Assembly: GCF_020150815.1 (NCBI RefSeq)
Contig: NZ_CP083723.1
Span: 1,488,001 to 1,552,000, forward strand
Length of the DNA: 64,000 nucleotides
Direction: 5' to 3'
Origin: Haloprofundus salilacus
GTDB taxonomy: Archaea; Halobacteriota; Halobacteria; Halobacteriales; Haloferacaceae
Below are positions 37,280 through 45,663 of this stretch, piece by piece. Numbering within the stretch: the stretch's first letter is position 1; each line of letters begins with the position of its first letter. Under the pieces are notes generated by a model. That model did no database searches. It saw only the letters and a program-made list of their open reading frames with translations, and had not been told where the DNA came from. The position numbers were made by a program, and so were the translations under genes.

Positions 37280-37354
37280 ACGGTCACGAGTTCCGACTTC
37301 TCGTTTCGGTCTCGGGCCGTAGCATATACCATCGACCGTGACTTACGGAGACCT

Positions 37355-37879
37355 ATGCCCGGTCCCGTCTCGTGGCTTCGCCGCCACAGCTTCGGCATCA
37401 CCTTCCTCGCCCTCGTCGTCGTCAGCGTCTCGCTTCTCGGCGTCGTCGGTCTCGGTGCGCTCGTCGCCCTCGCGTCGCTCGGCCAACCGCTCGGCGCGTT
37501 CGCGGCCGCGGTGTTTCCGTGGGCCGCCGGCGCCGTCGTGCTCACCGTGTCGACCGTCGTCCTCGGATTCCTGTTCCTCTGGTCGCTCGCCCGGCGCGCG
37601 CGCCTCCCGCGGAGCGAACGCCTCCGCGCAGTCGCCGCCAGGGCGGAGGCTCGCAACGACTGGGCCGCGGCGCTGAACCTCTCCTCGCGGTTCGCGCCGA
37701 GAGGCCCGAGAGAAGACCCCGTCGAGATGCTAAAACGACGCTACGCCGCCGGCGAACTCTCCGAACGGGAGTTCGAGCGGCGACTCGACCGAATTCTAGA
37801 CGACGGTGTCGACGGCGCCGATAGCGGGCGACGAACCGAGTACGACGACAGCGAATCGGACCGACTCCGCAACTACTGA
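37355..37879 (+). CDS. Two-helix membrane protein with SHOCT domain
   Basis: Protein of 174 aa: two membrane helices (about 12-40 and 48-76), a charged middle, and a C-terminal short SHOCT domain (DPVEMLKRRYAAGELSEREF) around 120-145. SHOCT modules are short oligomerisation helices found at the ends of membrane and stress proteins. A TATA-like CATATACC 27 nt upstream of the ATG points to a leaderless transcript. Function unknown. Confidence 0.85.
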   Translation: MPGPVSWLRRHSFGITFLALVVVSVSLLGVVGLGALVALASLGQPLGAFAAAVFPWAAGAVVLTVSTVVLGFLFLWSLARRARLPRSERLRAVAARAEARNDWAAALNLSSRFAPRGPREDPVEMLKRRYAAGELSEREFERRLDRILDDGVDGADSGRRTEYDDSESDRLRNY

Positions 37880-37989
37880 ATCGCCTCCATCGTCGCTGGT
37901 GACGTTCGCTCTCAGTTGCACGACACTGTATAGTTCTGGACACCACGCTCCCGGTTGATTCAAGTCGCTGCACTACCCGCTCGTACGTG

Positions 37990-38916
37990 ATGCGTCAGGA
38001 CCACCTCATCTCCGCGGCGAACTTATCACGGGAGCGTATCGAGGCGGTGCTCGACCGGGCGGCGGCCATCGACGCCGACCCGGCGGCCTACCGTCAGCGG
38101 CACGCGGGAGCGGTGCTCGCGCTCTGCTTTTTCGAACCGAGCACGCGCACGAAGATGAGCTTCGACACCGCGATGAAACGCCTCGGCGGCACCACCGTCG
38201 ACATGGGAACCGTCGAGTCGTCGTCGGTCAAGAAGGGCGAGACGCTCGCCGACACAGTCCGCGTCGTCGAGGGCTACGCAGACGCCATCGTGCTTCGGCA
38301 CCCGTCGGAGGGCGCGGCGAAGATGGCCTCGGAGTTCGTCGATGTCCCGCTCGTGAACGCGGGCGACGGCGCGGGCCAACATCCGAGTCAGACGCTGTTG
38401 GACCTCTACACCATCCGCGAACGGGCGGGGTTGGACGACCTCTCGGTGGGGATTATGGGCGACCTCAAGTACGGCCGGACAGTGCACTCGCTCGCGCACG
38501 CGCTGACGAACTTCGACGTCCGCCAGCACTTCATCAGCCCCGAGAGCCTCCGACTGCCGCGGAACGTCCGATTCGACCTCCACGAGGCGGGCGCGCAGGT
38601 CCGCGAACACACCGACCTCGACGAGGTGCTGCCCGAACTCGACGTGCTCTACGTCACGCGCATCCAGCGCGAGCGTTTCCCCGACGAGAACGAGTACCGC
38701 GCCGTCGCCGGGCAGTACCGAATCGACAGCGAGACGCTCGACGCCGCCCGCGACGACCTGAGCGTGATGCACCCGCTGCCGCGCGTCGACGAGATCGCGC
38801 CCGAGGTGGACGAGACGCAGTACGCGACATACTTCGAGCAGGCGCACAACGGAATTCCGGTTCGGATGGCGCTGCTGGACGGACTGCTGACGCGGGCCAC
38901 GGAGGGTGGACGATGA
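37990..38916 (+). CDS. pyrB: Aspartate carbamoyltransferase catalytic subunit
   Basis: ATCase catalytic chain of 308 aa that makes N-carbamoyl-aspartate from aspartate and carbamoyl phosphate, the first committed step of pyrimidine synthesis. Carbamoyl-phosphate-binding [12 protein letters not shown], the Ser/Lys loop [19 protein letters not shown] and the aspartate-site [10 protein letters not shown] are intact. The start may be ATG 37990 or the preceding GTG. Its last four bases overlap the start of pyrI (ATGA). Confidence 0.97.
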   Translation: MRQDHLISAANLSRERIEAVLDRAAAIDADPAAYRQRHAGAVLALCFFEPSTRTKMSFDTAMKRLGGTTVDMGTVESSSVKKGETLADTVRVVEGYADAIVLRHPSEGAAKMASEFVDVPLVNAGDGAGQHPSQTLLDLYTIRERAGLDDLSVGIMGDLKYGRTVHSLAHALTNFDVRQHFISPESLRLPRNVRFDLHEAGAQVREHTDLDEVLPELDVLYVTRIQRERFPDENEYRAVAGQYRIDSETLDAARDDLSVMHPLPRVDEIAPEVDETQYATYFEQAHNGIPVRMALLDGLLTRATEGGR

Positions 38917-39377
38917 GCGACCACGAACTCCGCGTCTCGAAGATCCGAAACGGCACCGTCATCGACCACGTCGCCGCCGGGCAGGCGTTGAACGTCCTCG
39001 CCATCCTCGGCATCGACGGTTCCGAGGGCGAGGGCGTCAGCATCGGGATGAACGTCCCGAGCGACCGCCTCGGCCGCAAGGACGTGGTGAAGGTCGAAGA
39101 CCGCGAATTGAGCCAGTCGGAGGTCGAGGTGCTGTCGCTCATCGCGCCGGAGGCGAGCATCAACATCATCCGCGACTACGACGTCGTCGAGAAGAGCCGC
39201 GTCGACCGCCCCGACGGCGTCGTCGGGTTGCTCTCGTGTCCGAACCGCAACTGCATCACCAACGACGGCGAACCCATCGCCTCGAAGTTCACCGTGGTCG
39301 ACGACGGGGTACGTTGCGCCTACTGCGACAGCATCATCCGCGACGGTATTGCCGACCACCTCGACGTGCAGACGTAA
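38913..39377 (+). CDS. pyrI: Aspartate carbamoyltransferase regulatory subunit
   Basis: ATCase regulatory chain of 154 aa. The N-terminal allosteric domain has [20 protein letters not shown], where nucleotides bind, and the C-terminal zinc domain has its four Cys in CPNRNC and YCDS plus the preceding Cys of GVRCAYC. It pairs with PyrB to form the allosteric holoenzyme that CTP inhibits. Overlap ATGA with pyrB indicates translational coupling. Confidence 0.97.
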   Translation: MSDHELRVSKIRNGTVIDHVAAGQALNVLAILGIDGSEGEGVSIGMNVPSDRLGRKDVVKVEDRELSQSEVEVLSLIAPEASINIIRDYDVVEKSRVDRPDGVVGLLSCPNRNCITNDGEPIASKFTVVDDGVRCAYCDSIIRDGIADHLDVQT

Positions 39378-39496
39378 CGCGGAGACGGCGATTCGACCGA
39401 ACACGGTCGTTCGAGAGCATCCGAACCCGTAGATAGAGGATGGATACGCCGGATTTGGTCACAATACCTTTGTACCCCCCCACTGTATCCGAGGCC

Positions 39497-39601
39497 ATGT
39501 CCGGAAAGGCAAAACTCGTACTCGTACTGGCGATGATGACGCTCGTCTACGTCCTCGCATCCGGCGGCGCAGAGCCCGTCGAAGTCGAAGTCGAGGCGTA
39601 A
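39497..39601 (+). CDS. Single-helix microprotein (34 aa)
   Basis: Reads MSGKAKLVLVLAMMTLVYVL followed by ASGG and an acidic tail EPVEVEVEA. A short basic N-terminus, one membrane helix and an acidic exterior or cytoplasmic tail are all present, and the codons have the strong GC3 of real genes. A TATA-like ACAATACCTT lies about 33 nt upstream. I believe near-identical small proteins occur in other haloarchaea, but that is from memory. Function unknown. Confidence 0.65.
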   Translation: MSGKAKLVLVLAMMTLVYVLASGGAEPVEVEVEA

Positions 39602-39695
39602 GCCTCGCCCGGCCACCGTTTTTCTCTTCTCGTCCGCCGAGCGACTGCGTCGAGTTTCTTCGCCGACCGACGCCGTCGGCTCGCGTCGACCATCG

Positions 39696-40139
39696 TTACG
39701 CCGCCAGCGGGTCGACGCCGAGTTGTCGGAGCATGCCGAGCATGTCCCAGCAGGCGTACGTCTCGGCGATTTTCCCGTCTTCGAGTCGGTGGATGACGAT
39801 ACCACCCACCTCGAACTGCTCGCCCGTCGGCGGAAGACCCGCGAACTCGCCGTCGTGGGTGCCCCGCTCTGTCGCCCGAACGACCACGTAGTCGTCGACG
39901 ACGAGCAGTTCGTCGATGTCGACGCGCACGTCGCTGAACCCGCCTCTCAACCCCTCGATGAACGCCGTGAACGCCTCGCGCCCCGTCAGTTCGGGGTTCG
40001 GTCCCATCTCGTGGCGGACGTAGGTCTCCGTCAGCACCTCGTCCGCGATATCGTAGTTGCCCTCGACTACCAGTTCGTCGAAGAATCGCCTGACGGTCGT
40101 CTCGTTTCGCCGCTCTCGTTCCTCGGTTCGCTGTGCCAT
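39696..40139 (-). CDS. SnoaL-like ester cyclase/limonene hydroxylase-fold protein
   Basis: NTF2-like alpha+beta barrel protein of 147 aa of the SnoaL polyketide-cyclase type. VRRFFDELVVEGNYDIADEVL, the HEMGPNPELTGREAFTAFI segment, and GGIVIHRLEDGKIAETYACWD are family landmarks, including the terminal W-D. Such proteins act on small hydrophobic substrates or serve as binding folds. ATG 40139 is used; a GTG three codons upstream is possible. Confidence 0.85.
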   Translation of the reverse strand: MAQRTEERERRNETTVRRFFDELVVEGNYDIADEVLTETYVRHEMGPNPELTGREAFTAFIEGLRGGFSDVRVDIDELLVVDDYVVVRATERGTHDGEFAGLPPTGEQFEVGGIVIHRLEDGKIAETYACWDMLGMLRQLGVDPLAA

Positions 40140-40291
40140 CTTCGTCACCTCGTTCGCAGGGTGTCAGTAGATCGCACACGGAGATGAGCGTTTTCGCGGA
40201 CGCTCGGGACTGTCGGTGGCGCTGTCGTACCGCGCTGTGGGTCGATGCCCGGAGCGAACGACTTAGGGCGGGCCGTCGCCAACCGACGGGC

Positions 40292-41221
40292 ATGTACGGG
40301 GTCGTCACGCGCAACGCCGAGGAAGTCGAGTGGCCGGATTTCGACGCCGGGTTCTACGAGGTCAAAGACGTCACCGGTCGCGCGGCCGCGCCGCTCTCGA
40401 ACGCAGTCAACATGGTCTCGTGTTTCGGCGACAACGCCGCCGCCGACGAGACGCCCGAACTCGTCCCGCTGAACGAGGACGGTGAGCCCGCCACCCGCGA
40501 CCGGACGTACTTCGACTGGGCGTACATCTGCCCGACCAACGAGAAGTACCGCGAGGGCTTGCTCGAGATCATCGAGGACTGCGCAGCCGAGAACGCCGAC
40601 GTGCGCCTCGACGACGTGGGCTTTCCCCGCGAGGGCTACTGTCACTGCGAGCGCTGCGAGCGACTCTTCGACGAGTGGGCGGAACAGCGTTCCGCCGAAG
40701 AATCGAGCAGGCATCGCCCGCGAGATAGCGAGTTAGACGACTGGTTCGCGTGGCGCGCGTCGGTCATCACCGAGTTCGTCGCCGACGCCGCCGAGCGCAT
40801 TCCCGGTCGGACGTATCTCACCCTCTATCCGGACCCGTATCCGGGCCATCTGTACACGCGCGCCGGTCTCGACATCGAGGCCTTGGAGGAACACGTCGAC
40901 GAGTTCGTCGTCCCCCTGTACGACATCCACTACGGGACGACCTACTGGCTCGAAACCATCGCCAAGGGGTTCCAGAGTCGGCTGAACTGGACGCCCGACG
41001 GTACCTCGCCACCGTCGGGTGAAGGCGACGGCGAGGGGACGCAGTTCTCCATCGAACTCTACGCTGTCAACGTCGACGTCGACGACCTCATCCACGCGAC
41101 GGAAGTCGCAGAAGCGTACGCGAACGACGTGTTCTTCGGCTACGACGCGAGTAACGCCGCCGCCGCGGTGCGCCGCAAGCGCGCCGACGCCCGCGAGGGC
41201 GTCACGTACGGCGACGAGTGA
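40292..41221 (+). CDS. Putative TIM-barrel protein with Cys cluster (glycosidase-like)
   Basis: Protein of 309 aa not confidently assigned. The centre reads IEDCAAENADVRLDDVGFPR and then GYCHCERCERLFDEWAEQ. A D-D before an aromatic patch and a C-x-C-x2-C motif resemble a segment of putative glycoside-hydrolase-like TIM barrels in which the Cys group binds metal. RTYLTLYPDPYPGHLYTRAG, VPLYDIHYGTTYWLE and FFGYDAS would be further barrel strands. No signal peptide, so cytoplasmic. ATG 40292 gives MYGVVTRNAEE. Substrate and activity unknown. Confidence 0.6.
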   Translation: MYGVVTRNAEEVEWPDFDAGFYEVKDVTGRAAAPLSNAVNMVSCFGDNAAADETPELVPLNEDGEPATRDRTYFDWAYICPTNEKYREGLLEIIEDCAAENADVRLDDVGFPREGYCHCERCERLFDEWAEQRSAEESSRHRPRDSELDDWFAWRASVITEFVADAAERIPGRTYLTLYPDPYPGHLYTRAGLDIEALEEHVDEFVVPLYDIHYGTTYWLETIAKGFQSRLNWTPDGTSPPSGEGDGEGTQFSIELYAVNVDVDDLIHATEVAEAYANDVFFGYDASNAAAAVRRKRADAREGVTYGDE

Positions 41222-41260
41222 GTTTCGACGCTCGCCCGCCGTACACGTCCCACTGCCCGC

Positions 41261-41377
41261 TCAGAGCGGCCCGTAGCTCATCGCCCAGACGACGGCGATA
41301 CCGAGAATCGTCATGAACACTGCGAACGCGGCGAGCGCCAGCAATATCCGACCGGTCGTTTCTCTCGACTCTGCCAT
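41261..41377 (-). CDS. Single-helix microprotein (38 aa)
   Basis: Encodes MAESRETTGRILLALAAFAV then FMTILGIAVVWAMSYGPL. A charged N-terminus of about ten residues precedes one continuous hydrophobic helix. Composition and GC3 fit a genuine haloarchaeal small membrane protein. It lies 40 nt downstream (convergent) of the glycosidase-like gene. Too short for motif assignment. Confidence 0.6.
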   Translation of the reverse strand: MAESRETTGRILLALAAFAVFMTILGIAVVWAMSYGPL

Positions 41378-41510
41378 ACGTCCTCTCGGGGTCCGACGGG
41401 CTTAGTTCGCGCGCCGTCGCGGCTCGCTCTGTATCGTCACGGTTCTCGCGCCTCGACACCCGGAACCACCGAACGATTTTGCCACTTCGATACGTACGGT
41501 ATCACGGCAC

Positions 41511-41675
41511 ATGGAATCCGAAACATCCGACCTGACTGCGCACTCGCGATGTCTCAACTGTGGATTCGAGGCTCCGCCCGGCAGCGAGCAGTGGGACCAA
41601 ATCGAGGTACCGCGGTTGGGTGAGATGACGCGCTGTCCCGACTGCGGGTCGACGAACGTGATGAGTGGTCGGTGA
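41511..41675 (+). CDS. Small zinc-ribbon protein (54 aa)
   Basis: Two knuckles, RCLNCGFE and RCPDCGST, separated by 25 residues, form a complete C-x2-C/C-x2-C zinc ribbon; the ends are short and polar. The ATG at 41511 follows a promoter-like GATACGTACGGTATC. Small zinc ribbons of this size are abundant in haloarchaea and act as nucleic-acid or protein adaptors. Function unknown. Confidence 0.72.
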   Translation: MESETSDLTAHSRCLNCGFEAPPGSEQWDQIEVPRLGEMTRCPDCGSTNVMSGR

Positions 41676-41765
41676 GCAGTCGGCGGGGGGCGGGAGCCGA
41701 CACGTTCGACCGACCCATCGGTCGCCGGCACCTACCGCCGGAATGTGATTTTTTGGTGAATAGTT

Positions 41766-41797
41766 CCCCGTAGCGGGGTATACCGAGTTTGAATAAC
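41766..41797 (+). promoter_or_regulatory. Hairpin and TATA element upstream of the ATP-grasp gene
   Basis: A perfect 5-bp inverted repeat CCCCG-TAG-CGGGG (41766-41778) is followed by TTTGAATAAC (41788-41797), a TATA-like element about 26 nt before the ATG at 41818. The inverted repeat sits just upstream of the TATA, where regulators often bind. Confidence 0.4.
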
Positions 41798-41817
41798 TCC
41801 GCCGTGTCACTCACGGC

Positions 41818-43038
41818 ATGAGCACCTCCGAACCGGGAACGGCGTCGGTGGTTGTCCCCGCGGTTAGCGCGCCGAGCTGTGTGAGCTTCGTAAGGTCGCT
41901 CGGCCGTCACGGCGTCAGACCGATTACGGTTTCGGAGCGTCCGACGGCTTCGGGTTTCTCCTCTCGCTACAGCGCCGAGAGTCACGTCGTTCCCGACCCC
42001 GCCGAGGACCTCCGGGGTTACGAGGACGCGTTGCTGTCGCTCGCCGAACGACCGGACGTGCGGACGCTCGTTCCGATGCGGGAAGCCGACGTGTTCGCGC
42101 TGGCGAGACGCCGCGAGGCGTTCGCCGAACATGTCTCGACGCTGTGGCCGTCGTTCGAGCAACTTCGAGCGGTCCACGACCGTCGACGCCTCGTCGACAT
42201 CGCCGACGGCGCGGGCGTGAGCACCCCGGAAACGCAACTGTTGAGCGAGGTCGACGACTGGAGCGAAAACCGCATCGCCAAGGGTCGATACGCGGTGCTC
42301 ACCCACGAGTACGAACCGTCGGTTCCGCCGCGGAAACTGCTCGATTCGGGTTCGACGCGGTATCTCGAGGCGGGAACCGAACCCGACGTCGGATCGATTC
42401 GCGGCGAGATGCGCCACGACCCCATCGCCCAGGAGTTCGTCGACGGCAACGAGTACGCGCTATGGGCGCTCTACGACGACGGAGAACCCGTGGCGACGTG
42501 TCAGAAACACCAGCTCCGCGGCTGGAGCTACGCCGGAGGGACGAGCGTCTATCGGCGCACGGTCCGCATCCCCGAGTTGGAGCGGGCTGGGTGCGCGCTG
42601 TTGGACGAACTCGACTGGCACGGGTTCGCTTCCGTCCAGTTCAAACGCGACGTCGACAGCGGCGAGTTCACGCTGATGGAGATAAACCCGCGCGTCTGGG
42701 TGTCGCTTCCCTGTTCGGTTCGCGCCGGAGCCGACTTCCCGCTGTACTTCTGGCAGACGGCCAATGGCGAACCCGTCTCCGTCGACGCTGAGGAGCCGTA
42801 CGAGGAGGACGTGGCCACCCACCTGCTCCGCGGCGAAATCGCTCACCTGACGAGCGTCCTCGCCGACGGGGAGTCGTTCGTCGACCCGCCGACGCTCACG
42901 ACGACCGTCACCGAGATGGCCAAGTCGATGTACCGCCCGAGACACCGGAACATCGACTACTTCAGCGCTGACGACCCGATGCCGTTCGTCCGCGGCGCTC
43001 TCAACGTCTCGCTCGGGCAGATGAAGAAGGCGCTGTGA
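41818..43038 (+). CDS. ATP-grasp carboxylate-amine ligase-like protein
   Basis: ATP-grasp fold protein of 406 aa. A Rossmann-like N-domain (VVVPAVSAPSCVSFVRSLGR, then a ligand-binding PMREADVFALARR), a central ATP lobe and the Mg-binding end of the grasp (SVQFKRDVDSGEFTLMEINPRVW) are visible. The E-x-N-P-R motif supplies the metal ligands. Members join a carboxylate to an amine or other nucleophile, and the substrate cannot be read. It stands alone between unrelated genes with its own leaderless promoter. Confidence 0.85.
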   Translation: MSTSEPGTASVVVPAVSAPSCVSFVRSLGRHGVRPITVSERPTASGFSSRYSAESHVVPDPAEDLRGYEDALLSLAERPDVRTLVPMREADVFALARRREAFAEHVSTLWPSFEQLRAVHDRRRLVDIADGAGVSTPETQLLSEVDDWSENRIAKGRYAVLTHEYEPSVPPRKLLDSGSTRYLEAGTEPDVGSIRGEMRHDPIAQEFVDGNEYALWALYDDGEPVATCQKHQLRGWSYAGGTSVYRRTVRIPELERAGCALLDELDWHGFASVQFKRDVDSGEFTLMEINPRVWVSLPCSVRAGADFPLYFWQTANGEPVSVDAEEPYEEDVATHLLRGEIAHLTSVLADGESFVDPPTLTTTVTEMAKSMYRPRHRNIDYFSADDPMPFVRGALNVSLGQMKKAL

Positions 43039-43051
43039 GTTGCGGTACGGC

Positions 43052-43113
43052 GCCGTGAACCGTCGTGAGCGTCGTAAGCCGCGGAATGCCGTGAACAGTC
43101 ATGAGCGCCGTAA
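43052..43113. repeat. Two near-identical 26-nt direct repeats
   Basis: GCCGTGAAC-x-GTC-x-TGAGCG-x-CGTAA occurs at 43052-43077 and 43088-43113, 36 nt apart, between the convergent ATP-grasp and enoyl-CoA hydratase genes. Three positions differ. No coding frame spans them. Confidence 0.6.
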
Positions 43114-43124
43114 CCGTTCAACTC

Positions 43125-43997
43125 CTACTCGCCGCGGAACTCGGGCGACCGCTTTCCGACGAACGATTCGACGCCCTCGGTGTGGTCGGCCGTCTCGAAC
43201 ACTGCCGACTGGGCGGCCGCCTCGTTGGCGATGGCCGACAAGAGCGATAGCTCCCGCCCCTGGTCGAGAAGCCGTTTCGAGGTTCGAAGGGCGACGGTCG
43301 GTCCCGTCGCGATTTTCTCGACGAACGCATCGACCCGCTCGTCGAACGCCTCGTCGGCGTAGACGTGGTTGACCAGACCCAACTCCAGCGCCCGATCCGC
43401 GTCGAGCAACTCGCCGGTGAAGACGAGTTCCTTTGCCACGTTGTCGCCGACGATTCGAGGAAGCAGGTAGGAGGTGCCGGAGTCGACGGCGAGACCCACC
43501 TGACGAAACCCGAACCCCATCCGGGCCTCCCCGCTCATCAGCTGCACGTCGCAGGCGATGGCGACGTTCGCGCCCGCGCCGACGGCGACACCCTCGATCT
43601 TCGCCACGGTCGGAAACTCGCACTCGGCGAGTCGCTGGACGCACCGACCCGTGTTCTGGATGATGTGCCGAACGGCTTCGTCGAGGCTCCACTCGCCCGA
43701 CTGCAGTTCCATCATCGCGTTCACGTCGCCGCCCGCCGAGAACGACCCCTCCGACCCGGTGACGACGACGCAGCGGGTGTCGGTTCCCTCCAGTTCGTCG
43801 AGGGCGTCGACGATGCCGTCGGCGACGTCGGCGGTGAGCGCGTTGCGGAGGCCGGGGTTGTTCAGCGTGATGGTGGCGACGCCCGTCTCTTCGTCCCTGT
43901 CGAGGATGACGGGCTCGGTGTCGTCGCCAGCGTCGGTGTCGTAGTTGTCGGCGTCAGCGTCGGCACCGCTCTCGTCGCCTGTATCGCCGTCAGTCAT
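43125..43997 (-). CDS. Enoyl-CoA hydratase/isomerase family protein
   Basis: Crotonase-fold protein of 290 aa. The first oxyanion loop SFSAGGDVNAMMEL and the second VAVGAGANVAIACDVQL are typical, though one of the two catalytic Glu positions of classical hydratases is not obvious, so another crotonase reaction is possible. The Asp-rich first 35 residues are a halophilic extension. The ATG at 43997 overlaps the acyl-CoA ligase stop by 8 nt, so the two form an operon and probably act on one CoA ester. Confidence 0.9.
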   Translation of the reverse strand: MTDGDTGDESGADADADNYDTDAGDDTEPVILDRDEETGVATITLNNPGLRNALTADVADGIVDALDELEGTDTRCVVVTGSEGSFSAGGDVNAMMELQSGEWSLDEAVRHIIQNTGRCVQRLAECEFPTVAKIEGVAVGAGANVAIACDVQLMSGEARMGFGFRQVGLAVDSGTSYLLPRIVGDNVAKELVFTGELLDADRALELGLVNHVYADEAFDERVDAFVEKIATGPTVALRTSKRLLDQGRELSLLSAIANEAAAQSAVFETADHTEGVESFVGKRSPEFRGE

Positions 43998-45570
43998 CCG
44001 ATGCTTCAGTCTCCGCGTCGCCGACGAGTTCAAACTTCTGGACCTTCCCTGTCGTCGTCCGCGGGAGTTCGTCGACGAACTCGACCTCGCGGGGGTGTTT
44101 GTACTCGGCGAGGTTCGACAGACAGTACTCCCGAATCTCGTCGGCGGTCACCTCCGCGCCGGGCGCGCGGACGATAAACGCCTTGACGGTCTCGCCGCGG
44201 CGGTCGTCCGGGATGCCGACGACGGCGGCGGCGGCGACGGCGTCGTGTTCGAACAGCAACTCCTCAACCTCCCGCGGGTAGACGTTGTAGCCCGCGGTGT
44301 TGATCATGTGCTTCTCGCGGTCGACGACGTAGAAGAAGCCGTCCTCGTCGTGGTAACCGATGTCGCCTGTGTGGAACCAGCGCGTCCCATCTCGCTCGGT
44401 GAACGCTTCCGCGTTCGCCCCGGGGAGGTTGTAGTACCCCTTCATCACGTTCGGGCCGCTGACGACGAGTTCGCCCGTGATCTCGTCCAAATCGACTTCG
44501 TCCTCGTCGACGGGCCCCTCGGAAATGGGGTCGACGAACTCGAACTCCTCGGTGACGATGCGCGCGTCGACGCCGGGAAGCGTCTTGCCGATGCTGCCCA
44601 CGCGACGACCCTCCGTGGGCGTGTTGAAGTGGGTGACGGGACTGGTCTCGGTGAGGCCGTAGCCCTCGAAAATCTTCACCGGGTAGAGTTCCTCGAATCT
44701 CCTGAGAACTTCGGCGGGGATGCCCGCGCCGCCGACGCCGCAGAGGCGCAGCGACGAGAGGTCGAACTCCTCGGCGTTCGGCTGGTTTATCACGTCGTTG
44801 TACATCGCGGGCACGCCGTGCATCAGCGTGAGGTCCTCGTCGGCGACGAGCGACATCGCCTCCTGGGCGTCCCACGACGGCAGCGGGTAGTACGCGCCGC
44901 CGCCGAACAGCGTCGCGTTCATCACGACGGTCATGCCGTAGATGTGGAACAGCGGCAGTACGCCCAGTTGCTTGTCGTCGTCGCGGATGCCGTCGGGGAT
45001 GATGGCGATGGACTGCTCGGCGTTCGACGCGAGGTTGTGGTGGGTGAGGAGGACGCCCTTCGGTTGACCAGTCGTCCCCGACGTGTACGGCTGGACTGCC
45101 TCGGCGTCGTCGTCGCGGTCGACCGTCTCGAACTCGGGGTCGCCGCAGAACGCCTCGAACGACGTCGCGTCCGCCGTCTCGCCGCCGACGCCGACGACGT
45201 GTTCGACGTCAGTCTCGTCTTTGACCTCCTCGACGAACGGGACGAGGTCGGAGAGGGCGACGACGACTTTCGCGCCGCTGTCGGCCAAGAGGTGGCCGAT
45301 TTCGCGGGCCTTGTACTGTGGGTTCATCGGGACGACGACGCCCCCCGCTCGGAGCGTGCCGTGGAACGCGACGACGAACTGCGGGAGGTTCGGGAGGTAG
45401 ATGGCGACCCGGTCGCCTTCGCCGACGCCCGAATCCGCGAGTCCGGAGGCGAAGGCCCCGGTCTGCCCCCAGAGCTCTCGATAGCTCAGGTCGGTGCCTT
45501 TGAAGCTCATCGCGAGGTTGTCAGGATGTTCCTCGACGGTCTCCGCGATGTTTGTGACTAAATTTGTCAT
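43990..45570 (-). CDS. Acyl-CoA synthetase, possible MenE
   Basis: ANL-family ligase of 526 aa. YTSGTTGQPKGVLLTHHN, GYGLTETSPV, FHTGDIGYHDEDG and the C-terminal TTTGKVQKFEL (catalytic Lys) are present. As a neighbour of menC, menA and menB on the same strand it could be the o-succinylbenzoate-CoA ligase, but the motifs equally fit a long-chain fatty acyl-CoA synthetase, and the overlapping enoyl-CoA hydratase favours a beta-oxidation role. ATG 45570 is chosen because a TATA-like CTTTTAG lies about 32 nt upstream; ATG 45582 is an alternative. Confidence 0.88.
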   Translation of the reverse strand: MTNLVTNIAETVEEHPDNLAMSFKGTDLSYRELWGQTGAFASGLADSGVGEGDRVAIYLPNLPQFVVAFHGTLRAGGVVVPMNPQYKAREIGHLLADSGAKVVVALSDLVPFVEEVKDETDVEHVVGVGGETADATSFEAFCGDPEFETVDRDDDAEAVQPYTSGTTGQPKGVLLTHHNLASNAEQSIAIIPDGIRDDDKQLGVLPLFHIYGMTVVMNATLFGGGAYYPLPSWDAQEAMSLVADEDLTLMHGVPAMYNDVINQPNAEEFDLSSLRLCGVGGAGIPAEVLRRFEELYPVKIFEGYGLTETSPVTHFNTPTEGRRVGSIGKTLPGVDARIVTEEFEFVDPISEGPVDEDEVDLDEITGELVVSGPNVMKGYYNLPGANAEAFTERDGTRWFHTGDIGYHDEDGFFYVVDREKHMINTAGYNVYPREVEELLFEHDAVAAAAVVGIPDDRRGETVKAFIVRAPGAEVTADEIREYCLSNLAEYKHPREVEFVDELPRTTTGKVQKFELVGDAETEASDD

Positions 45571-45663
45571 GTGCCATCTCATCCCATGTAGGCTGTCGCT
45601 AAAAGGTTTGTTTCGAACAACGATGATGAACTGCATCGGGTGGCGATCGTCTCTCGTTTTCGC

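Noticed and set aside
43945-45561. Plus-strand open frame of about 540 codons antisense to the acyl-CoA ligase
   Set aside because: Composition is Val/Asp/Arg-rich shadow sequence; the ligase on the minus strand has all catalytic motifs.
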